From positions 1,674,001 through 1,738,000 of the forward strand of contig CAVVOX010000002.1 in NCBI GenBank assembly GCA_963749875.1: a stretch of DNA of 64,000 nt. Direction: 5' to 3'. Origin of the DNA: JAHQVI01 sp963749875. GTDB lineage: Bacteria > Pseudomonadota > Alphaproteobacteria > Rhizobiales > Rhodomicrobiaceae. The position numbers were made by a program, and so were the translations under genes. Under the pieces are notes generated by a model. It was not told the origin of the DNA. It did not search any database and saw only the letters and a program-made list of their open reading frames with translations. Shown here piece by piece: positions 15,696 to 23,854 of the stretch (position 1 is the first letter of the stretch; each line of letters starts with the position of its first letter).

Positions 15696-17445
15696 ATGCT
15701 TCCGGGAAACGCGGGCGTATGTCTATCCGCGCTTTTTATCGACTTCGATAATATTTATCTGTCACTTAAGAACCGCGATGAAGAGGCAGCATCGCGTTTT
15801 GCGAAAAATCCGTCTTTTTGGCTGACGCAGGTCGTCTCGGGAGCGTTGGTGCGCACCGATCACCCAACACCGCCGACGCGCCGAAAGATTGCCGTGGGCC
15901 GATGTTACGGTAATCCGATTCCCCGCCGCAGCGGTCGCCGGGGGTCCGGCGATCCCACCTCATTCGCATTCGTCCGCCACAGCTTCATGCGTGCGGGCCT
16001 CGAGGTGGTCGATTGCCCGCATCTGACTTCGCAATTCAAGAACAGCTCCGATATCCGCATTGCCTGCGATGTGCGCGACTATATCGATCACCCGACGCGG
16101 TTCGACGAATTCATCATTCTCTCGGGCGATGCGGATTTCACGCCGGTCCTTTTAAGCCTGCGCTCGCATAACCGACAGACCATCATCTACACGAACGACT
16201 ACACCTCGCCTTACTACAAAGCCTTTTCGGACGGCCGTATCCGCGAGGAAGATCTCATTCGCTGCCTGCGGCAGCCGGAAGCGGCGATCGCGGATGATGC
16301 TCCCTCACCGGTCGCCCTGGAACCGGCTCAATCCGCCCCCGCTCCCCGTGCACAGAGCCTGGCAACGGTGCCGCACCCTCAAGCGGTCACCGATGCGAGC
16401 GCGAAGCGGAAGGCGTATGGCGGCACCTCCGAGGCCGCGATCCAGTCTCTGATCGACGACTTCAAGCTCATCGGCGCGGAAATTCTCGAGCTGGTGCAGG
16501 AAGTTGTCGAAAATTCGGAAAAACCTGTGCCGCTGGCCTATTTGGCCGACAGGGCGCAAAAGACACTCGGGCATCCGAAAACGATCGGGACGAATTGGGC
16601 CGGATCAGGGGGATTCTCTGAACTTCCTGACCCAAAATCTGCCCGGCCATCTGCGTTTGACCGAGCGGCCACCGCACTTCGTCTATGATCCGCAGCGCCA
16701 TCGGTTGCGGGAGGATTTGCGCGCGGCCGAGGAAGCGTCTCCCACCGCGCGGGCCGCAGCGGCACAGCCTCAGCAAAATGTCGCTGTGAGCGCGCAAGAG
16801 TCCCAAGGCGCCGCCGGATCGGGCAGCAGCAATAATGGCCGCTTAGCCGAACTTCAGCGGTCGATCACCCGCATTTACGAAGCCTGCCAGGCGCCGCCTC
16901 TGCCGCCGAGCGAATATCAGCTGCTCTTCACCTTGATCGCCGCCGAAGTCCGTGAAAACGGGTTCTCGCCGGACCGGTCCGCCGAAGCGGTGATCGCACG
17001 TGCGGGCGCGGCCGGCCTGAAGCTTTCCCCGCAAGACGTCGCCTTCGTCATCGATGCGGTGGACGAGATCGATCCCTGGCTCGAACATACGCGGTCGCCG
17101 GCAGCCGTCGCACGCGCCTATCGCGACTATGTCCTGACGCGCTGCGCGCAGGTCGGTCTCGACCTGACCGATGACGAGCACCAGTTGATCCAGGTCTGGT
17201 TCGGCGCCAGCCAGTGGACCAGCTCAGGCGGCGGTGGTTCAAGCGGCGGCGGCGATGCAGGTCCGCCGACCGGTGAGCAGGATCAGACGCAGCGGCATAG
17301 CCGGAGTGAGCTCGGTCTTCCGCCGCCAAGCTCACCGGGCGACATTCCGCTGCCGGGCGATTTCGGTCAGCCGCAGACGGAGCGCGACAAGGAGCCGTCT
17401 ACGCCGTCCAACAATTTGCGCTATTCCTTCCTCAAGCACGGTTGA
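15696..17445 (+). pseudogene. NYN-domain (LabA/DUF88-like) putative RNase, one-base frameshift
   Basis: The first frame (15696-16688) has the NYN nuclease core: IDFDN (residues 15-19), the conserved SDIRIACDVRDYI segment and ILSGDADFTPVL, whose acidic residues form the metal site. It then enters an OST-HTH RNA-binding domain and loses frame. The next frame completes that domain (SLNFLTQNLPG, PHFVYDPQRHR) and runs to 17445 with a second helical domain and a Gly/Ser-rich tail. Removing one G from the GGGGG run at 16608-16612 joins the two into a 582-residue protein. The frameshift may be real, programmed or a sequence error. A TTG at 15648 is an alternative start. Confidence 0.75.
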
Positions 17446-17625
17446 AGTCCGCGTCGGCGAGGCTCAACGGGAGCGGCCGCCGGCGTCACGGCTGCGCTTC
17501 GCTTGGCAACGTGTCAGCTGCGCTGCCTCGCACTAAGAGCATGTCCTTCGATGCCAGCAAGGCGCCCCCGGTGATCGCGAAAGCGGCAAGCCACAGAATG
17601 GAGATGCCATCGGCGGACAGTTGCG

Positions 17626-18351
17626 CTAGCCGGCAATATATTGTCCGCCATTGGCCGTCAGTGTCGCTCCGGTAATGAAGGCGGCATCGTCGCTCGCGAG
17701 GAAGCTCACGCAGCGCGCGATCTCGCTGGCCTTGCCGAGCCGCCCGACCGGAATTTGCGCAATGATGCCCTCCAGCACCTTCTCCGGCACGGCCGCCACC
17801 ATGTCGGTGTTGATATAGCCGGGAGCGATGCAATTGACGGTGATGCCCTTGCGCGCCGTCTCCTGGGCAAGCGCCTTGGTGAAGCCGATGACGCCGGCCT
17901 TGGCGGCGGAGTAGTTGGCCTGCCCCATCTGGCCCTTCTGGCCGTTGATCGAGCTGATATTGATGATGCGCCCCCAATTCCGGTTCCGCATCCCGTCGAT
18001 GATCGGATGGGTCATATTGTACATCGAACTCAGATCGACCCGGATCACCTCGTTCCACATCTCCGGCGTCATACGGTGCAGCATCGCGTCCCGTGTAATC
18101 CCGGCATTGTTGACGACGACATCGACCGGCCCGAGGTCCGTCTCGACCCGCTTCAGGCCCGCAATACAAGCCTCGTAATCGCCGACGTCCCACTTATAGA
18201 CGGGGATGCCGGTTTCGGTCTGGAACTGCTGAGCGGCCTGATCATTTCCGGCGTAGTTCGCGGCGACACGGAAGCCTTTGTTCTTCATTTCGACCGAGAT
18301 TGCGTGTCCGATTCCTCTCGTTCCCCCGGTTACGACCGCGACTCTCGCCAT
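17626..18351 (-). CDS. phbB: Acetoacetyl-CoA reductase
   Basis: NADPH-dependent reduction of acetoacetyl-CoA to (R)-3-hydroxybutyryl-CoA for polyhydroxybutyrate. The 241-residue classical SDR has TGGTRGIG (8-15), NNAG (81-84), the catalytic S/Y/K set (ISSINGQ, Y147, K151) and the PhbB signature NGQKGQMGQANYSAAKAG. The start follows a GGAGGAG box. It lies downstream of a peroxiredoxin and phbA on the same strand. Its TAG stop falls inside a 13-base match to the end of the dispersed CTAG repeat. Confidence 0.95.
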   Translation of the reverse strand: MARVAVVTGGTRGIGHAISVEMKNKGFRVAANYAGNDQAAQQFQTETGIPVYKWDVGDYEACIAGLKRVETDLGPVDVVVNNAGITRDAMLHRMTPEMWNEVIRVDLSSMYNMTHPIIDGMRNRNWGRIINISSINGQKGQMGQANYSAAKAGVIGFTKALAQETARKGITVNCIAPGYINTDMVAAVPEKVLEGIIAQIPVGRLGKASEIARCVSFLASDDAAFITGATLTANGGQYIAG

Positions 18352-18463
18352 TCGTCTCCTCCGTCATGCTGTCCTTGTGCTGCATATCAGCTCTGGATGT
18401 CAGGCTTAACACATAGAGCAGTATGAAGGTATCCTTCGCGGATGGCCAGTTCGTCGAACGCTC

Positions 18464-18967
18464 TCAGATTGCCTGCGACCAGTCGTTGAACATCTTCAGC
18501 ACGCCATAGGCCGTGGAAATTTCCGCAATGGAGGGATCTTCCTCCACATTGATCGCCTGCACGATGCCGTCCCGCGCCCAGAGCGCATAGCGGCGGGAGC
18601 GGATCCCCAAACCGAGGTCGCGCGCATCGAGTTCGAGGCCCATTGCGATGGCGAAATCGGCGTTGCCGTCCGCCAGGAAGAGGATCTTGTCCTTGGCCCC
18701 GCTCGCCTGCGCCCAAATATCCAGCACGAACACGTCGTTGACGGCGGTGCAGGCGATCGTATCGACGCCCGCATTGCGCAAGGTCTCATATTCATCGAGA
18801 TAGCTTGGCAGGTGAAGGTGATGGCAGCTCGGCGTGAAGGCCCCCGGAACGCCGAACAGAACGACATTCTTGCCCGCAAAGACCTCATATGTCGAAATGC
18901 CGGACGGCCCGAATTCCGTCATGATCTGAAAATTCGCATCGGGTATGCGGCTGCCGGCGCTGATCAT
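18464..18967 (-). CDS. Peroxiredoxin, Prx5 subfamily (1)
   Basis: A 167-residue thiol peroxidase that reduces hydrogen peroxide and alkyl hydroperoxides. The peroxidatic cysteine is C48 in VPGAFTPSCH, and a second cysteine lies in IACTAVNDVFVLD as in many Prx5 proteins. The start has a GGAGGGG box. It lies between phbB and phbA on the same strand, an unusual neighbour for PHB genes. A paralogue with the same motif layout lies at 22264-22755. Confidence 0.92.
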   Translation of the reverse strand: MISAGSRIPDANFQIMTEFGPSGISTYEVFAGKNVVLFGVPGAFTPSCHHLHLPSYLDEYETLRNAGVDTIACTAVNDVFVLDIWAQASGAKDKILFLADGNADFAIAMGLELDARDLGLGIRSRRYALWARDGIVQAINVEEDPSIAEISTAYGVLKMFNDWSQAI

Positions 18968-19185
18968 ATGCCCCTCCTATTGTCCCTTTGCACTGTGTTA
19001 GGGGAGGCAGCTATCAGAATCAAAGAAAGCCCCGGCTAGCCGGAGCTTTCTCAAAGCTGTTTCTTCTGGCGCAAAGGCAATCGGCCCGGAGGACGGAGCG
19101 TTCAACCGGCGCCGCCCGTTACGATGTCCGATTTAACCGGCCGTCGATCCTGCCGAAACGCGCGTCCCGATCCTTCGGCTTTTGT

Positions 19186-20373
19186 TTAGTCGCGCGCCAG
19201 GCACATCGCGATGCCCATGCCCCCGCCGATGCACAGCGTTGCGAGGCCCTTCTTAGCGTCGCGCTTCTTCATTTCATGCAGCAAGGTGATCAGGATGCGT
19301 GTGCCGGACGCACCGATCGGATGGCCGATGGCGATCGCGCCGCCATTGACATTGACCTTATCGGTGTCCCAGCCGATGCCCTTGTTCACGGCGCAGGCCT
19401 GGGCGGCGAAGGCTTCATTCGCTTCGATCAGATCGAGATCCTGAGGGGACCATCCGGCCTTTTCGAGCGCTTTTTTCGAGGCCGGAATCGGGCCGGTTCC
19501 CATGATCGAGGGATCAACGCCCGCCTGCGCCCAGGAGACGATCCGTGCGAGGGGCTCGAGGCCACGCTGCTCCGCCTCGGCCGCCGTCATCAAAACGACC
19601 GCCGCGGCGCCGTCATTGATCCCGCTCGCATTGCCTGCCGTGACCGTGCCCTCTTTCGGGTCGAAAGCGGGGCGCAGCTTGCTCATATCCTCTAACTTGA
19701 CGCCCTCGCGGATATATTCGTCCTCGGCGACGACGACCTCGCCCTTGCGCGATTTGATGGTGACCGGGACGATCTCGTCCTTGAACTTGCCGGCCTTCCT
19801 TGCCGCCTCGGCCTTGTTCTGCGAGGCGACGGCGAAGCGGTCCTGATCCTCACGGGTGATCTGCCATTGCCGGGCGACATTCTCCGCGGTCGAACCCATA
19901 TGATAGCCGTTGAAGGCATCCCACAGGCCATCCTTGATCATCGTGTCGATCATCTCCAGATTGCCCATCTTCTGGCCCTGACGGATATAGGCGCAATGGG
20001 GCGCCTGGCTCATGCTCTCCTGGCCGCCGGCAATCACGATCTTCGAATCGCCGTTGCGAAGCGCCTGATAGCCGAGGGCCACCGAGCGAAGGCCCGATCC
20101 GCAAACCATATTGACGAGCCAGGCCGGCGCCTCGATCGGCAGGCCGGCATTGATCGAAGCCTGGCGTGCCGGGTTCTGCCCCTGCCCAGCCGTGAGGACC
20201 TGGCCGAGAATGACTTCGGAGACCTCGCTCGGCTCGATCTTCGCGCGGTTCATCGCCTCCGTAATTGCCGTGCGGCCCAATTCATGCGCCGGCACGCTGC
20301 TGAGCGAACCGTTGAACGAGCCGACTGGGGTGCGTGCTCCCGCTGCGATGACGATTGCCTCTTGATTGCTCAT
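19186..20373 (-). CDS. phbA: Acetyl-CoA acetyltransferase (beta-ketothiolase)
   Basis: Condenses two acetyl-CoA to acetoacetyl-CoA, the first step of PHB synthesis. The 395-residue thiolase has the acyl-accepting cysteine C91 (NMVCGSGLRS), GHPIGASG near residue 350 and the C-terminal active-site cysteine in CIGGGMGIAM near 380. The ATG at 20373, preceded by AAGGAG, begins MSNQEAIVIA as thiolases do; the 13 upstream codons in the open frame have no support. It is divergent from phaR. Confidence 0.96.
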   Translation of the reverse strand: MSNQEAIVIAAGARTPVGSFNGSLSSVPAHELGRTAITEAMNRAKIEPSEVSEVILGQVLTAGQGQNPARQASINAGLPIEAPAWLVNMVCGSGLRSVALGYQALRNGDSKIVIAGGQESMSQAPHCAYIRQGQKMGNLEMIDTMIKDGLWDAFNGYHMGSTAENVARQWQITREDQDRFAVASQNKAEAARKAGKFKDEIVPVTIKSRKGEVVVAEDEYIREGVKLEDMSKLRPAFDPKEGTVTAGNASGINDGAAAVVLMTAAEAEQRGLEPLARIVSWAQAGVDPSIMGTGPIPASKKALEKAGWSPQDLDLIEANEAFAAQACAVNKGIGWDTDKVNVNGGAIAIGHPIGASGTRILITLLHEMKKRDAKKGLATLCIGGGMGIAMCLARD

Positions 20374-20547
20374 GGCAAGTGATCTCCTTGTAAATGGTTC
20401 GATGGGGAGCAATCGGCCCGCCCTCGGCTCCCGGTGGTATTCATAAGATGGTGCCTAAAGCCTTCATGCGTGACAAGCATCCGAAATCCTCTTGTTCACG
20501 AATGCGAGAGGCTTGGGAAAGCCGTCAACTGCAAAAGTCCTAGTGCT

Positions 20548-20583
20548 TTGCAATAATATCAGTTACTTCTTGTTGCAGTGCAA
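20548..20583. promoter_or_regulatory. Candidate PhaR operator in the phbA-phaR intergenic region
   Basis: TTGCAGTGCAA at 20573-20583 is a perfect 11-base palindrome, and a TTGCAA palindrome lies 20 bases upstream (20548-20553). PhaR proteins are known to bind TGCA-rich sites at phasin and phaR promoters. Its place 28 bases before the phaR start suggests autoregulation. This is inferred, not shown. Confidence 0.45.
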
Positions 20584-20610
20584 CCGTGCCGCGCGTTAGG
20601 ATCGGGTCCG

Positions 20611-21294
20611 ATGTCAGAAGAGTTGCAAGCCTATAAGAACGGTTTTTCCGAAAGTACCGCCTCATTCCAGAGCAGCGCTGACAAGGAACAGCCTGCCATT
20701 GTCATCAAGAAATACGCAAATCGGCGTCTGTATAATACGGACACAAGCACTTATGTCACGCTCGATGATCTGGCCGAAATGGTCCGGTCCGGATGTGATT
20801 TCGTCGTCTATGACGCGCGCACGGGCGAGGACCTTACCCACTCGGTGCTGACCCAGATCATCGTCGAACAGGAGAGCAAGGGCACGCAAAATCTGCTCCC
20901 GATCGGCTTTCTTCGCCAACTCATCCGATTTTATGGGAACTCGATCGAGCGCCTCGTGCCAAGCTATCTGGAGTACAGCCTCGACACGCTGACCCGCGAG
21001 CAGGAAAAATACCGCACGCAATTTGCCAATGCGTTCGGCAATGCCGCGATCGAGGCCATGCAGGAGCAGACGCGCAAGAACCTGGAAATCTTCCAGCGCG
21101 CGCTGAATATGTTCACGCCTTTCACAGCTTTCGATACGGCCAAGAACGCGCACCAGGCCGAGGGAACGCCCGGCGCGCGCCGGGCGCAAGGCAAGCGGGA
21201 CGCCGCCGCTCAATCCGATCAGATCGCCGAGCTGAAGTCGCAATTGGCGGCAATTCAAACACAGCTCAACAAATTGGCGGACCAGAATAAATAA
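20611..21294 (+). CDS. phaR: Polyhydroxyalkanoate synthesis repressor PhaR
   Basis: DNA- and PHB-binding repressor of phasin and PHB genes. The 227-residue protein has the PHB_acc_N DNA-binding domain, marked by IKKYANRRLYNTDTSTYVTL (about residues 30-50) and DFVVYDARTGEDLT, then a PHB-binding helical domain (LIRFYG, VPSYLEYSLDTL) and a C-terminal coiled coil (IAELKSQLAAIQTQLNKLA). The ATG at 20611 gives MSEELQ; an upstream TTG in frame is less likely. It is divergent from phbA across a TGCA-rich region. Confidence 0.95.
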   Translation: MSEELQAYKNGFSESTASFQSSADKEQPAIVIKKYANRRLYNTDTSTYVTLDDLAEMVRSGCDFVVYDARTGEDLTHSVLTQIIVEQESKGTQNLLPIGFLRQLIRFYGNSIERLVPSYLEYSLDTLTREQEKYRTQFANAFGNAAIEAMQEQTRKNLEIFQRALNMFTPFTAFDTAKNAHQAEGTPGARRAQGKRDAAAQSDQIAELKSQLAAIQTQLNKLADQNK

Positions 21295-21575
21295 GGCCTC
21301 CCGGCAGCCACACTCCGGTCATGATTGTCACCAAAACTCCCGGACCAGGAGCAGAAGCCCACCAGCTTGAGCGAGATCAAATCAATCAAGAAGGAAATCA
21401 CTCGGTCCCGGGTGAAAGGGTTAACACTCCGTTAAGTATAGCGCGTTAGGGTTGAGGGGCGTCTCGGGATTCAACCCCAAGACAACTTAGACACCCGGAA
21501 ACGGCATTTGCTCTTGCCGTCATGCTCTGCCAAACTTGGATCTGGGGCTGGCGAGGCTGCCGTGGGGAGGAGTTG

Positions 21576-22262
21576 ATGGTTCGATTCATAGCACCAATCC
21601 TGCTCACACTCTTTCTGCCCGCATGCGCTATTTCTCCGCCCTCCTCCGTCTTCGCCTCGCTGGCGACCAACGATGAGAGGCCCGCAAAAGCGGCACGGGA
21701 AGAGGTTCGCGCCGAACCGAAGCCCGCTAAGGAAGCCGGCATCGGCGGCTCGATCAGCAGTCTTTGGGACTCGGTCAAATCGGGACTGAGTTTCGGCGGG
21801 GACAGCGATACCGACACAGCGTCCGGCAAGACGGCAAAATCCGTCGATGCCGCACAGGCGCTTCAGCTCATCAATGCCTATCGCGCGCAAAAGGGCCTGA
21901 AGCCTCTGCAACTCAGCGCCGAGCTGGAGCAGGCGGCGCTCGCCCATTCGAAAGATCTGGCCAAGAGCGACCGCATCTCCCATTACGGCTCCGACGGCTC
22001 CGATACATGGGATCGCGTGAAGCGTACCGGGTACGAGGCCCGATTGACAGCCGAGAATGTCGGCACCGGGCAGCGTTCGCTGGGCGAGGTGTTCCGCGGC
22101 TGGCAGAACAGCCCGGACCACAATGCCAACCTTCTGCTTGCCGATGCCGACGAGATGGGCATCGCGATGGTCTACGCGCCGGATACCCAGTTCAAGACCT
22201 TCTGGACCCTGGTTCTCGGCTCGCCCGTCTCATCGGAGCCGGTGAGAGTCAGCCGGCAATAG
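21576..22262 (+). CDS. CAP (SCP/PR1-like) domain lipoprotein
   Basis: An envelope lipoprotein of 228 residues: signal peptide with lipobox LPAC (lipidated C17), a charged low-complexity linker to about residue 90, then a CAP domain with LINAYRAQKGLKPL, AALAHSKDLAKSDRISHYG and TAENVGTG...VFRGWQNSPDHNANLL, which carry the conserved His and Glu of the family. The ATG at 21576 has a GGGGAGG box; the frame upstream is open but unsupported. Bacterial CAP proteins of this type have no firmly known activity. It is convergent with, and one base from, the second peroxiredoxin. Confidence 0.88.
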   Translation: MVRFIAPILLTLFLPACAISPPSSVFASLATNDERPAKAAREEVRAEPKPAKEAGIGGSISSLWDSVKSGLSFGGDSDTDTASGKTAKSVDAAQALQLINAYRAQKGLKPLQLSAELEQAALAHSKDLAKSDRISHYGSDGSDTWDRVKRTGYEARLTAENVGTGQRSLGEVFRGWQNSPDHNANLLLADADEMGIAMVYAPDTQFKTFWTLVLGSPVSSEPVRVSRQ

Positions 22263-22263
22263 G

Positions 22264-22755
22264 TCAGATCTTCTCGAGGAGGGCTTTGGCGCTGCTGATT
22301 TCGGCTTGCCCAGGCGCGTCTTCGACGTTGAGCGCTTTAACCACACCGTCGTCGACAAGCATCGCATAGCGCTTGGAGCGAATGCCCATATTCCTGGGCG
22401 AACCGTCGAAATCCAGGCCCAAAGCCTTGGCGAAATCCCCATTTCCGTCCGAGAGGAATGTGATCTTGCCTTCCGCGCCCGTCGCACGCGCCCAGGCCGA
22501 GAGCACGAAAATGTCGTTGACCGCCGTGCAGACAACCTCGTCGATGTTCTTGGCCTGAAAAGCGCTCAGATTCTCCAGGAAGCCCGGCAGGTGATTGTTA
22601 TGGCAGGTCGGGGTGAAAGCACCGGGCACCGCAAAAAGCACCACTTTCTTGCCTGAGAAGACCTCACTCGTGGTCTTTGGCGCCGGACCGGCTTCCGTCA
22701 TAACGGTGAACTGAACGTCCGGCAGACGGTCGCCAACGGCAATAGCCATAGTCAT
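22264..22755 (-). CDS. Peroxiredoxin, Prx5 subfamily (2)
   Basis: A 163-residue thiol peroxidase with peroxidatic C51 in VPGAFTPTCH and the second cysteine in VVCTAVNDIFVLS. It resembles the 18464-18967 protein in length and motif order but is clearly diverged, so this is an old duplication. The start is ATG with AAGGA five bases before; an ATG two codons later is possible. An IS5-family element is inserted 18 bases upstream of the start and may have separated the gene from its original promoter. Confidence 0.93.
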   Translation of the reverse strand: MTMAIAVGDRLPDVQFTVMTEAGPAPKTTSEVFSGKKVVLFAVPGAFTPTCHNNHLPGFLENLSAFQAKNIDEVVCTAVNDIFVLSAWARATGAEGKITFLSDGNGDFAKALGLDFDGSPRNMGIRSKRYAMLVDDGVVKALNVEDAPGQAEISSAKALLEKI

Positions 22756-22773
22756 CCCTTTCCTTTGCCCTAG

Positions 22774-23614
22774 AGTCCGTGGACAATTATCTCAGTGCGA
22801 TCACGATAGCGGCAAGGTTGATCGTGGCTTTGTAGCTCAGGTCTGTTTTGTCGTATCGCGTATTCACGGATCGAAAGTCTTTGATTTTGCTAAAGTAATT
22901 CTCGATGAGATGACGCCACCGATATTTGACCCGATCGTGCGGGATCGGCTGTTTTCGATCCGCTTTTGATGGAATGACGGCCTCCGCTTCGCGCCTCTCC
23001 AGCTCGTCTCGTATAGCGTTATTGTCGAAGGCTTTGTCGCCGAGCAGAGCCTCAAATGTCAGTCCCCCGATAAGGTCCGAGGCACCGATGCTGTCATGGC
23101 GCTGCCCTGGCCACAAGGAAAAGCGCACGAGATTGCCCAAGGCATCGACCAGCGCCAAAATCTTCGTTGTCAGGCCGCCTTTTGAGCGGCCGATGGCCTG
23201 ATCGAGAGTCCCCCTTTTGCGCCGCTTGCCTTCTGATGCACGCTAACGATCGTTCCGTCGATGAGGATATATTCGAAATCGGGCTCTCCGGACAAGGCAT
23301 TGAAAATGCGACCGAAAACACCGGCCATCGCCCAACGGCGAAACCGCCGGAAGATGCTGTTCCAAGCCCCAAAGCCAGATGGCAAATCCCGCCAGGGTGC
23401 GCCGGTACGAACGCGCCACAGCACGGCTTCGAGAAACAGCCGGTTATCCCGAGCCGTCACACCGCAATCGCTCGCCTTGCCCGGCAAGAGCGGAGCGATA
23501 ACACTCCATTGAGAATCCGAAAGCACGAAGCGTTCCCAGCGCATGCAAACCTCCCAAAAGGAAGTTTGAATCACTGTTCGAGGAAAATGTGAATCCCTTG
23601 ATTGTCCACGGGCC
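22774..23614 (-). mobile_element. IS5-family insertion sequence (IS427-like group)
   Basis: An element of 841 bp bounded by imperfect 16-bp terminal inverted repeats (13 matches, core CCGTGGACAAT) at 22774-22789 and 23599-23614. CTAG lies directly outside both ends (22770-22773 and 23615-23618), as expected for a 4-bp target duplication. It encodes one DDE transposase in two overlapping frames. The right-hand CTAG is also the first four bases of a dispersed repeat, so the element landed at the tip of that repeat. It appears intact. Confidence 0.88.
22787..23544 (-). CDS. IS5-family transposase, two frames joined by -1 frameshift
   Basis: The first frame (ATG 23544, GGGAGG box) encodes MRWERFVLSDSQW, the DUF4096-type N-terminus, up to LIDGTIVSVHQK with the first catalytic Asp, and ends near 23170. 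The second frame carries QAIGRSKGGLTTK, GDKAFD (second Asp) and the catalytic Glu in RHLIENYFSKIKDFR, ending at 22787 inside the left inverted repeat. A -1 slip on the A4G5 run (minus strand, about 23209-23217) joins KGG to TLDQAIGRSKGG. Two-frame organisation with slippage is normal in this IS group, so the gene may be active. Confidence 0.85.
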
Positions 23615-23720
23615 CTAGCGCAACGCGCGTCCGAATGGACGCGGGAACAGTTGCGCTAACCTTTTGATATAGATCAACTTAACCTCGCTCAAGTGAGTCC
23701 ACTTGAAGGAGGGTTGATCT
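23615..23720. repeat. Two-hairpin dispersed repeat, copy B1
   Basis: Opposite orientation to copy A. It starts CTAGCGCAACGCGCGTCC with a shortened first hairpin (GCGTCC/GGACGC, no inner GC stem), followed by the GATCAAC...GTTGATC hairpin. It directly touches the IS5 element and is followed in tandem by B2 with a 104-base period. Confidence 0.88.
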
Positions 23721-23825
23721 AGCGCAACGCCCGTCCGAATGGACGCGGGAACAGTTGCGCTAACCTTTTGATATAGATCAACTTAACCTCGCTCAAGTGA
23801 GTCCACTTGAACGAGGGTTGATCTA
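23719..23825. repeat. Two-hairpin dispersed repeat, copy B2 (tandem)
   Basis: Near-identical to B1 (differences include GCCCG for GCGCG, and ACGAGG for AGGAGG). Both share the junction CTAG at 23719-23722. It ends 30 bases from the stop of the DsbD-like gene. Confidence 0.88.
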
Positions 23826-23854
23826 AGCGATCCGACGATCGAACTGCATGCGCA

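Noticed and set aside
17486..17625. A short hydrophobic reading frame (ISILWLAAFAITGGALLAS) between phbB and the NYN gene
   Set aside because: It has no start codon after the phbB stop and no ribosome-binding site; it is only the continuation of another frame through phbB.
23615..23825. Tandem direct repeats resembling a CRISPR array
   Set aside because: There are only two units of 104 bases with no unique spacers, the units are internally palindromic, and no cas genes are present. They are copies of the dispersed repeat.
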